From the NCBI GenBank assembly GCA_963710665.1, contig CAVQBC010000008.1, forward strand, positions 682,001-746,000: a stretch of DNA of 64,000 bases, written 5' to 3'. Shown piece after piece: positions 53,874 to 61,780 of this stretch (positions within the stretch are counted from its first letter, which is position 1; every line of letters begins with the position of its first letter). The DNA is from CAVQBC01 sp963710665 (GTDB taxonomy: Bacteria > Actinomycetota > Thermoleophilia > Solirubrobacterales > Solirubrobacteraceae). Under the pieces are notes generated by a model. The model made no database searches and was not told the DNA's origin. It worked only from the letters and a program-made list of their open reading frames with translations. Both the position numbers and the translations under genes were made by a program.

Positions 53874-54800
53874 GTGCTGGACCCCGAGATCCAGGCGATC
53901 CTCGACGGCATGAACGCCCTCGGCGGTCCCCCCGCGCACGAGGTGCCGGTCGCCCAGGCGCGCCTGGGCCACGAGACGGAGGCCAAGGAGCTCTCGGGCC
54001 CCGGACCGGTGGTCGCCGAGGTGCGCGACGTCGAGGTGCCGGGGCCGGGCGGCGCCATCCCGGTCCGCGTCTACCGGCCCGAGACCCCGGGCACGCCGCC
54101 CGCCGTCGCCTACTTTCACGGGGGCGGGTGGGTCGTCGGGTCGCTGGACTCGGTCGACGCGGTCTGCCGCGCGCTCGCCAACGCCTCCGGCGCCCTCGTG
54201 GCGAGCGTCGACTACCGCCTCGCGCCGGAGCACCGCTTCCCGGCGGCGCTCGACGACTGCCTGGCCGCGACGCGCTGGCTGGCCGCGCACGCCGCCGGGC
54301 TCGGGGCCGACGGCGCCCGCCTGGCCGTGGCGGGCGACAGCGCCGGCGGCAACCTGGCGACGGTGGTGGCGCGCCGGCTACGCGACGAGGGCGGCCCCGC
54401 GCTGCGCTTCCAGGCGCTCGTCTACCCGGTCACGGACGCCGCGCTCGCGACGCCGTCCTACCGCGAGTTCGACGAGGGCTTCGGCTTGACCATGCTCGGC
54501 ATGCGGCGCTACTGGGACCTCTACCTCGACGGGGCGAGCGGCGCGGACCCGGACGCCTCGCCGCTGCGGGCGACCGACCTCGCCGGGCTGCCGCCCGCCC
54601 TGGTGCTCACGGCGGGGGCCGACGTCCTGCGCGACGACGGCGAGGCCTACGCGGACGCGCTGCGCCGTGCGGGCGTGCCGGTCGTCCAGCGCCGCTACGA
54701 CGGCGCGATCCACGGCTTCTGGCGCTGGCTCGGCGCCGCGCAGCTCTCCAGGGACGCGGCGGCCGAGGTCGGCGCCGCGCTGCGGGCCGCGCTCGGCTGA
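53874..54800 (+). CDS. Alpha/beta hydrolase, hormone-sensitive-lipase-type esterase
   Basis: A 308-residue esterase of family IV (HSL). The oxyanion-hole motif YFHGGGWVVGS, the nucleophile elbow AVAGDSAGGNLAT (catalytic Ser) and the DYRLAPEHRFPAALDD stretch are all classic. The catalytic Asp lies near VLTAGADVLRDDGEAY and the His in GAIHGFWRW. It is cytoplasmic and has no signal peptide. Its last 106 bases overlap the convergent EamA gene. Confidence 0.93.
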   Translation: MLDPEIQAILDGMNALGGPPAHEVPVAQARLGHETEAKELSGPGPVVAEVRDVEVPGPGGAIPVRVYRPETPGTPPAVAYFHGGGWVVGSLDSVDAVCRALANASGALVASVDYRLAPEHRFPAALDDCLAATRWLAAHAAGLGADGARLAVAGDSAGGNLATVVARRLRDEGGPALRFQALVYPVTDAALATPSYREFDEGFGLTMLGMRRYWDLYLDGASGADPDASPLRATDLAGLPPALVLTAGADVLRDDGEAYADALRRAGVPVVQRRYDGAIHGFWRWLGAAQLSRDAAAEVGAALRAALG

Positions 54801-55678
54801 AGGCGGACGATCGCCACCGCGGCGAGGCACACGCCGAGGCCCGCCACCGCCGTCGCCGCGACCGTCTCGCCGAACATCAGCATCCCCCAGACCATCGTGG
54901 TCGGCGGCGTCAGGTAGATCAGGCTCGAGACGCGCGTGACGCTGCCGCGCTCGAGGTTGAGCCAGTAGAACGCGTAGCCGCCGAAGGTGGAGAGCACGAT
55001 CGTCCACGCGACCGCCGGCCAGAACGCGGGGTCGTCCGGCGGGGCGGCCGCGCCGGTGGCGGTCGCGAGGACCGTGAACAGCGTCGCGCTGGTCGCGCAA
55101 TGGATGGTCAGGGTGTCGGCCACGCCCACGTGCACGCCGATCCGGCGCTCGAGCAGCGTCGCCGCCACGAGGCCGCCCATCCCGAGCACCGGGAGGGCGT
55201 AGGCGAGCGGCGCCACCCCGTGGCCCGCGTCGAGCTCGCCACCGACCACGAGCGTGACCCCGCCCAGCCCGAGCACCAGCCCGAGCCACTGCCACGGCCG
55301 GACGTGCTCGCCGAGCACCGGGCCCGCGAGCGCGCCGGCGGCGATCGGCTGCAGCGCCGCGATCAGCGCCGCGGTCCCGGTCGCGACGCCGAGCTCCACC
55401 GCCTTGACCGCGCCGAGCAGGTAGACGCCCTGGGCGAGCAGGCCGATCCCCGCCTGCACCCCGATCTGCCGCGCCGACAACCGCCGGCGGTGCCGTCGCC
55501 GCAGCCACGCCCACCCGAGCAGGAGCGCGGTGGCGATCAGGAACCGCCACATCAGCATCGAGTACGCGTCGCCGTTCTGCGTCCCGAGCTTCGCGCCGAT
55601 GAAGCCAGAGCTCCACAGGACGACGAAACCCGCCGCCAGCACCGCCTCGCCGCCTGCCAGGGTCCTGAGCTTCGTCAT
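54695..55678 (-). CDS. EamA-family (DMT) transporter
   Basis: A 327-residue membrane protein with ten likely helices in two EamA halves (LWSSGFIGAKLG ... FLIATALLLGWAW; second half ending FYWLNLERGSVTRVSSLIYLTPPTTMVWG). Probably a metabolite or drug exporter. The ATG at 55678 has GGAGG five bases upstream. It is divergent from a TetR gene, with operator dyads between the two starts, so it is likely the regulated target. The C-terminal 35 codons overlap the esterase gene. Confidence 0.9.
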   Translation of the reverse strand: MTKLRTLAGGEAVLAAGFVVLWSSGFIGAKLGTQNGDAYSMLMWRFLIATALLLGWAWLRRRHRRRLSARQIGVQAGIGLLAQGVYLLGAVKAVELGVATGTAALIAALQPIAAGALAGPVLGEHVRPWQWLGLVLGLGGVTLVVGGELDAGHGVAPLAYALPVLGMGGLVAATLLERRIGVHVGVADTLTIHCATSATLFTVLATATGAAAPPDDPAFWPAVAWTIVLSTFGGYAFYWLNLERGSVTRVSSLIYLTPPTTMVWGMLMFGETVAATAVAGLGVCLAAVAIVRLQPSAARSAAPTSAAASLESCAAPSQRQKPWIAPS

Positions 55679-55698
55679 GGCGCCTCCAGGTCCGTCGC

Positions 55699-55744
55699 CT
55701 ATACTGCTCGGTATAGCGATGAGTAACTATACCGGTGGGTATAC
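55699..55744. promoter_or_regulatory. Two TetR-type operator dyads between EamA and TetR genes
   Basis: CTATAC-TGCTCG-GTATAG (55699-55716) and TATACC-GGTG-GGTATA (55728-55743). The first contains TATACT, a plus-strand -10, and TATAGG, a minus-strand -10, so binding would shut off both genes. The second lies just after the chosen TetR ATG. Confidence 0.75.
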
Positions 55745-56330
55745 AGACGTGCGGGTCCGACCGCTGACCCCCGCGGGGCGGCGGATCCTGGAGACGGCCT
55801 CGGGCCTCTTCTACGACCGCGGCATCCACGCGATCGGCGTCGACGCGATCGCCGGCGCCGCGGGCGTGACCAAGAAGACGATCTACGACCAGTTCGGGTC
55901 CAAGGACGCGCTCGTGGCCGCGTATCTGGGCGCCCGCGACGAGCGCTGGCGCCGGCACGTCACAGAGCGCGTCGAGCGCGAGCCGGCGGGCTCGGTGGAG
56001 CGGCTGCTCGCCACCTACGACGCGCTCGGCGAGTGGATGGACCGCGAGAACCCCCGGGGCTGCGCGTTCGTCAATGCGGCCGCCGAGCTCGTCGAGCCCG
56101 GCCATCCCGGGCTGCGCGTCGTGCACGACGAGAAGCGCTGGCTGCGCGGCCTGTACGCGTCGCTGGCCGCGGAGGCGGGCGCGCCGGAGCCCGACCGGCT
56201 CGCGGCCAAGCTGCTGACGCTGCACGAGGGCGCGCTCGTCTCCTACTCGGTCGCCGGCGACCGCGACGCGGCGGCGACGGCCCGCGAGGCCGCCGCCGAG
56301 CTGGTCGCGGCGGCGCTCGCCGCGCGCTGA
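55719..56330 (+). CDS. TetR-family repressor
   Basis: A 203-residue regulator. The N-terminal HTH is ILETASGLFYDRGIHAIGVDAIAGAAGVTKKTIYDQFGSKDAL. The C-terminal ligand domain (RVEREPAGSVERLLATYDALGEWM; NPRGCAFVNAAAEL) fits the TetR_C branch that often controls efflux genes. The start is ATG 55719 or GTG 55749; the second would leave both operator dyads upstream of the coding region. It probably represses itself and the divergent EamA transporter. Confidence 0.92.
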   Translation: MSNYTGGYTDVRVRPLTPAGRRILETASGLFYDRGIHAIGVDAIAGAAGVTKKTIYDQFGSKDALVAAYLGARDERWRRHVTERVEREPAGSVERLLATYDALGEWMDRENPRGCAFVNAAAELVEPGHPGLRVVHDEKRWLRGLYASLAAEAGAPEPDRLAAKLLTLHEGALVSYSVAGDRDAAATAREAAAELVAAALAAR

Positions 56331-56337
56331 CCGCGCC

Positions 56338-56994
56338 TCAGTGCTGCCAGACCGGCGCGTCGCGGGCCGCGCGGAGCGCCGCCTGCCCGCCCTCGGTGAC
56401 CGGCACGCCGTGCGGCACGAGCACGCGCTCGACCGGCAGCTCGGAGAGGCGGTCGACGAACGGCAGCACGCGCTCGCGCAGGTCGGCCTCGGTGTCGCCG
56501 AACTCGGGCTGGAACCACACGCGCAGCCCGTCCGGCGTGCCGACCAGCACGTCCCCGACCGCCAGGGCGCGCTGCTCGGGCAGCCAGAAGGCCGCCTCCT
56601 GCTCGCCGGCGCTCGGGACCGGGGCGACCGCCACGACGCCGCCCGGCAGCGTGTCGCCGTCGGCGAAGCTCGCGGTGGCCAGGTCCAGGTCGCCCAGGGC
56701 GCCGGGCAGCGCCAGCACCGCGGCGCCGCGCTCGCGCAGCTCGGGGGCGCTGCGGAGGTGGAAGACGACGGTGAGCAGGACGGTGACGTCACGGTCCTCG
56801 AGCGCGGCCCAGAAGCGCTCGCCCTCCGCGCCCTCGGGCGACAGCGGATCGATCAGCGTCACGCCGTCGCCGTGCTCGAGCCACAGGCACGCCACGTCAC
56901 GCTCCCAGCCGCCGGCCCCGCCGCTGTCCGGACGCCACTCCGGGTGCGGCGCGACCCACCGCGCGAGGCCTGGGGCGACCGCCTCGCCGAACAC
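56338..56994 (-). CDS. Metallo-beta-lactamase-fold-like protein
   Basis: A protein of about 218 residues with the MBL-fold order of strands (VACLWLEHGDGVTLIDPLSPEG; VTVLLTVVFHLRSAPEL; LAVGDVLVG; VERVLVPHGVPV). The HxHxDH zinc motif is reduced (FHLRSAPE), so it may not be a normal metallohydrolase. The start is unclear: GTG 56994, 2 bases after the upstream stop, or CTG 57000, which overlaps that stop (CTGA). It forms an operon with the FAD oxidoreductase. Confidence 0.72.
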   Translation of the reverse strand: MFGEAVAPGLARWVAPHPEWRPDSGGAGGWERDVACLWLEHGDGVTLIDPLSPEGAEGERFWAALEDRDVTVLLTVVFHLRSAPELRERGAAVLALPGALGDLDLATASFADGDTLPGGVVAVAPVPSAGEQEAAFWLPEQRALAVGDVLVGTPDGLRVWFQPEFGDTEADLRERVLPFVDRLSELPVERVLVPHGVPVTEGGQAALRAARDAPVWQH

Positions 56995-56996
56995 GG

Positions 56997-58151
56997 TCAG
57001 GCGGCGACCGCCGCCGGAGGAACGTCGCGGCCGGCGTCCACCGCCGGCGGCGGGGCGGGCAGCGCGTACTGCGGGGGCGCGATGTCGAGGTAGTGGCGGA
57101 AGGCCCAGTGGGAGACGCGGCGCCGCCCGAAGGCGTCGACCACCCGGTCGAGCGCGGGCGGGGCCAGCCGGGGCACCGTCCGCTGGGCGAGCAGCATCGC
57201 CTCGAACTTCCACCGGTGGGCGGCCGAGAACGCGCGGTAGCGCTCCAGCGCGGCCCCGGCGGACCGCCGGCCGTCGAGCACCGCGCGCAGCTCGCGCCCG
57301 CACGCGATCCCGAAGTAGAACGCGGTCCTGATGCCCTCCGCGGTCAACGGCAGGCAGTGTCCCGCGCTGTCGCCGGCGAAGAAGACGCCGTCGTCGGTCG
57401 CCGGGCGCAGCCGGTGCGGGATCCAGTTGCCCTGGTAGGCCACCGTGTCGCGGTCGAGGGCCTCGGCGAGGCGCACCGTGGGCTGCTTGACGTGGTCGTG
57501 GGGGTCGAAGGAGCCGACCCCGACCCGCACCTCGTCGCGCGCGGGGAACGACCACCCGTAGCCGGCCCGGATCACCGCGCGGTCGATCCACAGCTCCAGC
57601 TCCTTCGCGGACCCGGCCGGATGGACCTCGAGGCCCCGGGAGAGCCGGGCCTCCGGGGGCTGGACGTTCTCGCCCCGGCCGAGCACGCGGCGCCAGCCGA
57701 GCGCGTCGACCACCAGCGGGGCGCGCACCTCGCCGCGATCCGTGACCACCGCGTCGCCGCGGCGGCCCTCGACCTTCGCGGTCTCGAAGCTCGTGCCCGG
57801 CCCGCGCTGGGCCCACAGCAGCGCGCACAGCGTGCGGTAGTCGAAGGTGGAGAAGGTCCACGGCAGCGGCCAGCGGGCGGTCGTCGCGCGCGTGTGTACG
57901 AGGAGCGAGGCGAAGGTCTGGCGGATGGAGTCCTCGAGCCCGAGGTTGCGCAGCCACTCCGTCGGCGCCGCGCAGGCCGAGGTCTGTCGCTCCCCGAGCT
58001 CGTAGCGGTCGAGCACCAGCACCCGCGCTCCCGTAGAGCGCAGCTCGCGCGCCACGGTGAGGCCGGCGAACGAGCCGCCGCAGATCAGGACGTCGTAATC
58101 GCCCTGCAGAGGAGTTCGCTCGGCACCGCGCTTGGTGGCTCGAAGGGGCAC
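56997..58151 (-). CDS. FAD-dependent oxidoreductase, paralogue of the 2.9-4.0 kb gene
   Basis: A 384-residue flavoprotein aligning end to end with the product of 2936-4039. Shared stretches include CGGSFAGLTVAREL, TSACAAPTEWL, VDALGWRRVL, NVQPPEARLSRGLEVHP, QGNWIPHRLRPATDDGVFF and GEGIRTAFYFGIACGREL-type motifs. The GTG start is 8 bases after TATGAT on the minus strand. Here the partner is an MBL-like gene, not a prenyl synthase, so the two paralogues may serve different substrates. Confidence 0.87.
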   Translation of the reverse strand: MPLRATKRGAERTPLQGDYDVLICGGSFAGLTVARELRSTGARVLVLDRYELGERQTSACAAPTEWLRNLGLEDSIRQTFASLLVHTRATTARWPLPWTFSTFDYRTLCALLWAQRGPGTSFETAKVEGRRGDAVVTDRGEVRAPLVVDALGWRRVLGRGENVQPPEARLSRGLEVHPAGSAKELELWIDRAVIRAGYGWSFPARDEVRVGVGSFDPHDHVKQPTVRLAEALDRDTVAYQGNWIPHRLRPATDDGVFFAGDSAGHCLPLTAEGIRTAFYFGIACGRELRAVLDGRRSAGAALERYRAFSAAHRWKFEAMLLAQRTVPRLAPPALDRVVDAFGRRRVSHWAFRHYLDIAPPQYALPAPPPAVDAGRDVPPAAVAA

Positions 58152-58159
58152 GGCGCAGG

Positions 58160-58165
58160 ATCATA
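58160..58165 (-). promoter_or_regulatory. Candidate -10 box for the second FAD oxidoreductase
   Basis: TATGAT on the minus strand ends 8 bases before the GTG at 58151, in an 84-base divergent gap shared with rpsA. Confidence 0.5.
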
Positions 58166-58217
58166 CGAGCCCTCTGGAGCGCCGGATCAGGCGCCTGTCG
58201 CACCACCCCTACTTCGC

Positions 58218-58223
58218 TACAGT
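58218..58223 (+). promoter_or_regulatory. Candidate -10 box for rpsA
   Basis: TACAGT lies 12 bases before the rpsA ATG, so any leader would be only a few bases long. Confidence 0.45.
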
Positions 58224-58235
58224 TACTCGCCGCTC

Positions 58236-59654
58236 ATGCAAGCAACTCTCACGCCAGACGCCCCCGCCGCCGCAGCCAAGGTGGTCGAGGGCTCCGACGG
58301 GATGCTGCTCGAGGTCGACGGGCAGGTCATCCCCAACTACGACGCCACGATTGTCCCCTTCGAAGAGGGCGACGTCGTCACGGGTCGTGTGGTCCGCATC
58401 GACAAGGACGAGGTCCTGGTCGACATCGGCTACAAGAGCGAGGGGGTCATCCCCTCCAACGAGCTTTCGATTCGCAAGTCCGTCGACCCCGACGAGGAGG
58501 TCGAGCTCGGCGAAGAGGTCGACGCGCTGGTCCTCACCAAGGAGGACCAGGACGGCCGCCTGATCCTGTCCAAGAAGCGCGCCCGCTTCGAGCGCGCCTG
58601 GCGCAAGATCGAGGCCGCCGCGGAGTCCGGCGAACCCGTCACCGGGGCGGTCATCGAGGTCGTCAAGGGCGGGCTCATCGTGGACCTCGGGGTTCGCGGC
58701 TTCCTGCCGGCCTCGCTGGTCGACATCCGCCGCGTGCCGAACCTCGACGAGTACCTCGGCCAGGCCATCGAGACCAAGGTCATCGAGCTCAACCGCTCCC
58801 GCAACAACGTCGTGCTCTCGCGGCGCGCGGTGCTCGAGGAGGAGCGCAAGGAGCAGCGCCAGGCCATCCTGGAGCGCCTCCAGCCGGGCCTCATCATCGA
58901 GGGCCAGATCTCCAACATCGTGGACTTCGGCGCCTTCGTCGACCTCGACGGCATCGACGGCCTCATCCACATCTCCGAGCTCTCGTGGTCGCACGTCAAC
59001 CACCCGAGCGAGGTCCTCTCGATCGGCGACACCGTGCAGGTCAAGGTGCTCGACATCGACCGCGACCGCCAGCGCATCTCCCTGGGCCTCAAGCAGACCC
59101 AGGAGGATCCGTGGCAGCGGGTCGTGGATACCTACAACGTCGGGGACGAGCTCGAGGGCACGGTCACCAAGGTCGTCGCGTTCGGCGCCTTCGTCGAGAT
59201 CCTGGAGGGCGTCGAGGGCCTCGTGCACATCTCCGAGCTCGCCCAGCAGCACGTGGAGAACCCGCGCGAGATCGTGCAGCCGGGCGACGACGTCCGGGTG
59301 CGCATCCTCGAGATCGATTCCGAGCGGCGCCGCCTCTCGCTGTCGATCAAGCGCGTCGAGGGTCAGCAGCTGCCGCGCCGCGACATGACCGCTCCCGAGC
59401 AGTCGGCGGCCGGCGACCTCGACGACGTGCCCGAGCTGGGGCTCTCCGAGGACGTCTTCGCCGACCAGGTCGGCGCCCCGCCACCGGCCGCCGAGGTCGA
59501 GGTCGAGGTCGAGGACGGCGACGCGGGCGAAGTCGAGGCCGAGGTCGAGGCCGCCGAAGTCGAGGCCGAGGTCGAGGCCGTCGAAGTCGAGGCGGAGGCC
59601 GAGGCCGCCGCGGACGACGTCCCGTCGCCGGACGCGGAAGATCCCCCGGGCTGA
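58236..59654 (+). CDS. rpsA: Ribosomal protein S1
   Basis: A 472-residue protein with four S1 RNA-binding domains (starting about residues 44, 130, 215 and 300), the actinobacterial number. Typical runs are GDVVTGRVVRIDKDEVLVDIGYKSEGVIP and ISNIVDFGAFVDLDGIDGLIHISELSW. The last 85 residues are a very acidic tail with EVEAEVEA-type repeats, encoded by a simple GAGGTC/GAGGCC repeat. coaE follows, a conserved actinobacterial order. The stop codon is part of CTGA, discussed under coaE. Confidence 0.96.
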   Translation: MQATLTPDAPAAAAKVVEGSDGMLLEVDGQVIPNYDATIVPFEEGDVVTGRVVRIDKDEVLVDIGYKSEGVIPSNELSIRKSVDPDEEVELGEEVDALVLTKEDQDGRLILSKKRARFERAWRKIEAAAESGEPVTGAVIEVVKGGLIVDLGVRGFLPASLVDIRRVPNLDEYLGQAIETKVIELNRSRNNVVLSRRAVLEEERKEQRQAILERLQPGLIIEGQISNIVDFGAFVDLDGIDGLIHISELSWSHVNHPSEVLSIGDTVQVKVLDIDRDRQRISLGLKQTQEDPWQRVVDTYNVGDELEGTVTKVVAFGAFVEILEGVEGLVHISELAQQHVENPREIVQPGDDVRVRILEIDSERRRLSLSIKRVEGQQLPRRDMTAPEQSAAGDLDDVPELGLSEDVFADQVGAPPPAAEVEVEVEDGDAGEVEAEVEAAEVEAEVEAVEVEAEAEAAADDVPSPDAEDPPG

Positions 59655-59670
59655 GCCTGGTCCCCCGTTC

Positions 59671-60246
59671 ATCGGGCTGACCGGCGGCATCGGCGCCGGG
59701 AAGTCCGAGGCGCTCGCGGCGCTCGGCAGGCTGGGCGCCGCGACGCTCTCCACCGACGACGTCGTGCACGCGCTCTACGAGGGCGACGCGGTGCGCGACG
59801 CCGTCGTCGCCCGCTGGGGGCCGGAGACGGCGCCCGGCGGCCGCGTGGACCGCTCCGCGGTGGCCGCGAAGGTGTTCGCGAGCGCGGCCGAGCGAGAGTG
59901 GCTCGAGACGCTGCTGTGGCCGCTGGTGGGCGAGCGGGTCGCCTCCTGGCGTGCCGCCGAGCGCGCCCGCGACCCGGTGCCGGCGGCCCTCGTCGTCGAG
60001 GTCCCGCTGCTCTTCGAAGCGGGCATGGACACGCTCTTCGACGCTACCATCGCGGTGGTCGCAGATGAGCGGGAGCGCCGGGAACGGGCCGCCGCGAGGG
60101 GGCACGGATCGGTTGATGAACGCACCGCTCGGCAACTGACGCAGGAGGAGAAGGCGGCACGGGCGACGTACGTGGTCGCAAACTCCGGAACGCTCGCAGA
60201 GCTGGAGCACACCCTGTCTCTCGTACTTGAGAAGCTGAGCAGATGA
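59671..60246 (+). CDS. coaE: Dephospho-CoA kinase (start not resolved)
   Basis: The last enzyme of CoA synthesis, about 191 residues. The P-loop is GLTGGIGAGKSEAL, STDDVVHALY follows with the conserved Asp pair, and VEVPLLFEAGMD and QEEKAARATYVVANSGT are typical. No ATG, GTG or TTG exists in frame between the rpsA stop and the P-loop; the first GTG (59764) would remove the P-loop. I give the first codon of the conserved region. CTG at 59651, overlapping the rpsA stop, is a likely true start if a run of five C (59662-59666) has the wrong length. The stop overlaps the next gene (ATGA). Confidence 0.85.
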   Translation: MGLTGGIGAGKSEALAALGRLGAATLSTDDVVHALYEGDAVRDAVVARWGPETAPGGRVDRSAVAAKVFASAAEREWLETLLWPLVGERVASWRAAERARDPVPAALVVEVPLLFEAGMDTLFDATIAVVADERERRERAAARGHGSVDERTARQLTQEEKAARATYVVANSGTLAELEHTLSLVLEKLSR

Positions 60247-60971
60247 GCGCGAGGCCGGCATCGGGTCGAATCCTGACCGCCGCCGTGGCCTCGCCGCCGT
60301 CGCGCGGCGGCCGTAGCACGGCCGCGCCCCCGCCTGAGCGCCGGCGCGGGTCGGGAAGAGGATCCCGCCCGGCCCGGCGCCGCCGGCAGATCATGCGGCG
60401 GCGGCTGCTCCTGCTGCTCGGCGTCCTGCTGACCGGCGTGGTCGTCGCCGCCGTGATCGCGCCGATGGCCGACAAGGCGGTCCGGGAGATCAAGCTCCCG
60501 CTTCGCCACGAGGACATCATCCGCCAGCAGGCGCGCGAGAAGAACCTCGACCCGACGCTGATCGCGGGGGTCATCTACGCCGAGTCGCGCTTCCGCGACC
60601 AGACGTCCCCGGTCGGCGCCAAGGGCCTCATGCAGCTGATGCCGTCCACGGCCGACTACATCGCCCGCAAGTCCGGCGGCACGCGCTTCCACCACGGCGA
60701 CCTCGCCACCCCGCAGATCAACATCTCCTACGGCTCGTTCTACCTGCGCTACCTGCTCGACCGCTACGACGGCAACCACCTGCTCGCGCTGGCCGCCTAC
60801 AACGCGGGGGAGGGCAAGATCGACGAGTGGCGCGCGGACGCCCGCGCGCGCGGCGAGGACTTCAAGGCCGCCGACCACATCCCGTATCCCGAGACGCGCG
60901 ACTACGTGAGCCGCGTCCAGCGCGCGCAGGAGGGCTACCGCCGGGGCTACGCGCGGGAGCTCGGGCTCTGA
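60243..60971 (+). CDS. Lytic transglycosylase (SLT/GH23 domain), membrane-anchored
   Basis: A 242-residue protein: a basic, disordered cytoplasmic head (1-50), a membrane helix (about 53-74, LLLLLGVLLTGVVVAAVIA) and an extracellular GH23 domain. The catalytic Glu is in IYAESRFRDQTSPVGAKGLMQLMPSTA; NISYGSFYLRYLLDRYDGNHLLALAAYNAGEG is the second family motif. It cleaves peptidoglycan glycan strands. A start at the internal ATG 60393 would leave a shorter head. The stop codon overlaps a CTG start of the SDR gene. Confidence 0.92.
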   Translation: MSARPASGRILTAAVASPPSRGGRSTAAPPPERRRGSGRGSRPARRRRQIMRRRLLLLLGVLLTGVVVAAVIAPMADKAVREIKLPLRHEDIIRQQAREKNLDPTLIAGVIYAESRFRDQTSPVGAKGLMQLMPSTADYIARKSGGTRFHHGDLATPQINISYGSFYLRYLLDRYDGNHLLALAAYNAGEGKIDEWRADARARGEDFKAADHIPYPETRDYVSRVQRAQEGYRRGYARELGL

Positions 60972-61780
60972 GCCTGGGCACCCCCGGGGCGGCGCCGCTC
61001 GCGGGCCGCGCCGCGCTGGTCACCGGCGTGAGCCGCCGCCGGGGGATCGGCTTCGCGATCGCGCAGCGGCTCGGCGGGCTGGGCGCCGACCTCTACCTGC
61101 AGTCCTTCACGCCGCACGACGCGGGTCAGCCCTGGGGCGCCGACCCGGCGGGCATCGAGGGGGTCGTCGGCGCGCTGCGCGCGGAGCTCCCCGGCCGCCG
61201 CGTGGCCCACGGCGAGCACGACTTCCTGGATCCCGCGGCGCCCGCCGCATGTCTCGGCGCCGCGGTGGAGGCGCTCGGCGCGGTCGACGTGCTGGTGGCC
61301 AACCACGCGATGTCGTGCGACCAGGCGCTCGAGGAGCTGACCGCGGAGGCGCTCGACGCGGCGCTGGCGGTCAACGTGCGCGCGACGCTCCTGCTCGTGC
61401 AGGCCTTCGCGGCGCGCCACGACGACACCCGCCCCGGCGGCCGCGTCGTGCTGCTGACCTCCGGCCAGCACCGCGGGCCGATGCCGCGCGAGCTGCCCTA
61501 CGTGGCCGGCAAGGGCGCGCTGCACCAGCTGACCGAGACGCTCGCCGCCCACCTGGCGCCGCGCGGCATCCTCGTCAACGCGGTCAACCCGGGCCCGACC
61601 GACACCGGGTGGGCGACCCCGGAGATCCACGCCCAGGCGCTGCGCGTGATGCCCCAGGGCCGCTGGGGCGAGCCCGACGACGCCGCGCGGCTGATCGCGT
61701 GGCTGTGCACCGACGACGGCGGCTGGATCGCCGGCCAGGTGATCGACTCCGACGGCGGCTTCCGGGCGCGGGCGGAGTGA
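60968..61780 (+). CDS. Short-chain dehydrogenase/reductase, probable CTG start
   Basis: A 270-residue SDR: TGVSRRRGIGFAIAQRL (cofactor motif), VLVANHAMS (NAG-like), LLTSGQ (catalytic Ser) and YVAGKGAL (YxxxK). The C-terminal NAVNPGPTDTGW and IDSDGGF are standard. The long TG-to-Ser layout with GVSRRRGIG resembles FabG-like or 3-oxoacyl reductases of actinobacteria; the substrate is unknown. There is no ATG, GTG or TTG before the cofactor strand; CTG at 60968 overlaps the upstream TGA and gives a normal N terminus. Confidence 0.88.
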   Translation: MSLGTPGAAPLAGRAALVTGVSRRRGIGFAIAQRLGGLGADLYLQSFTPHDAGQPWGADPAGIEGVVGALRAELPGRRVAHGEHDFLDPAAPAACLGAAVEALGAVDVLVANHAMSCDQALEELTAEALDAALAVNVRATLLLVQAFAARHDDTRPGGRVVLLTSGQHRGPMPRELPYVAGKGALHQLTETLAAHLAPRGILVNAVNPGPTDTGWATPEIHAQALRVMPQGRWGEPDDAARLIAWLCTDDGGWIAGQVIDSDGGFRARAE

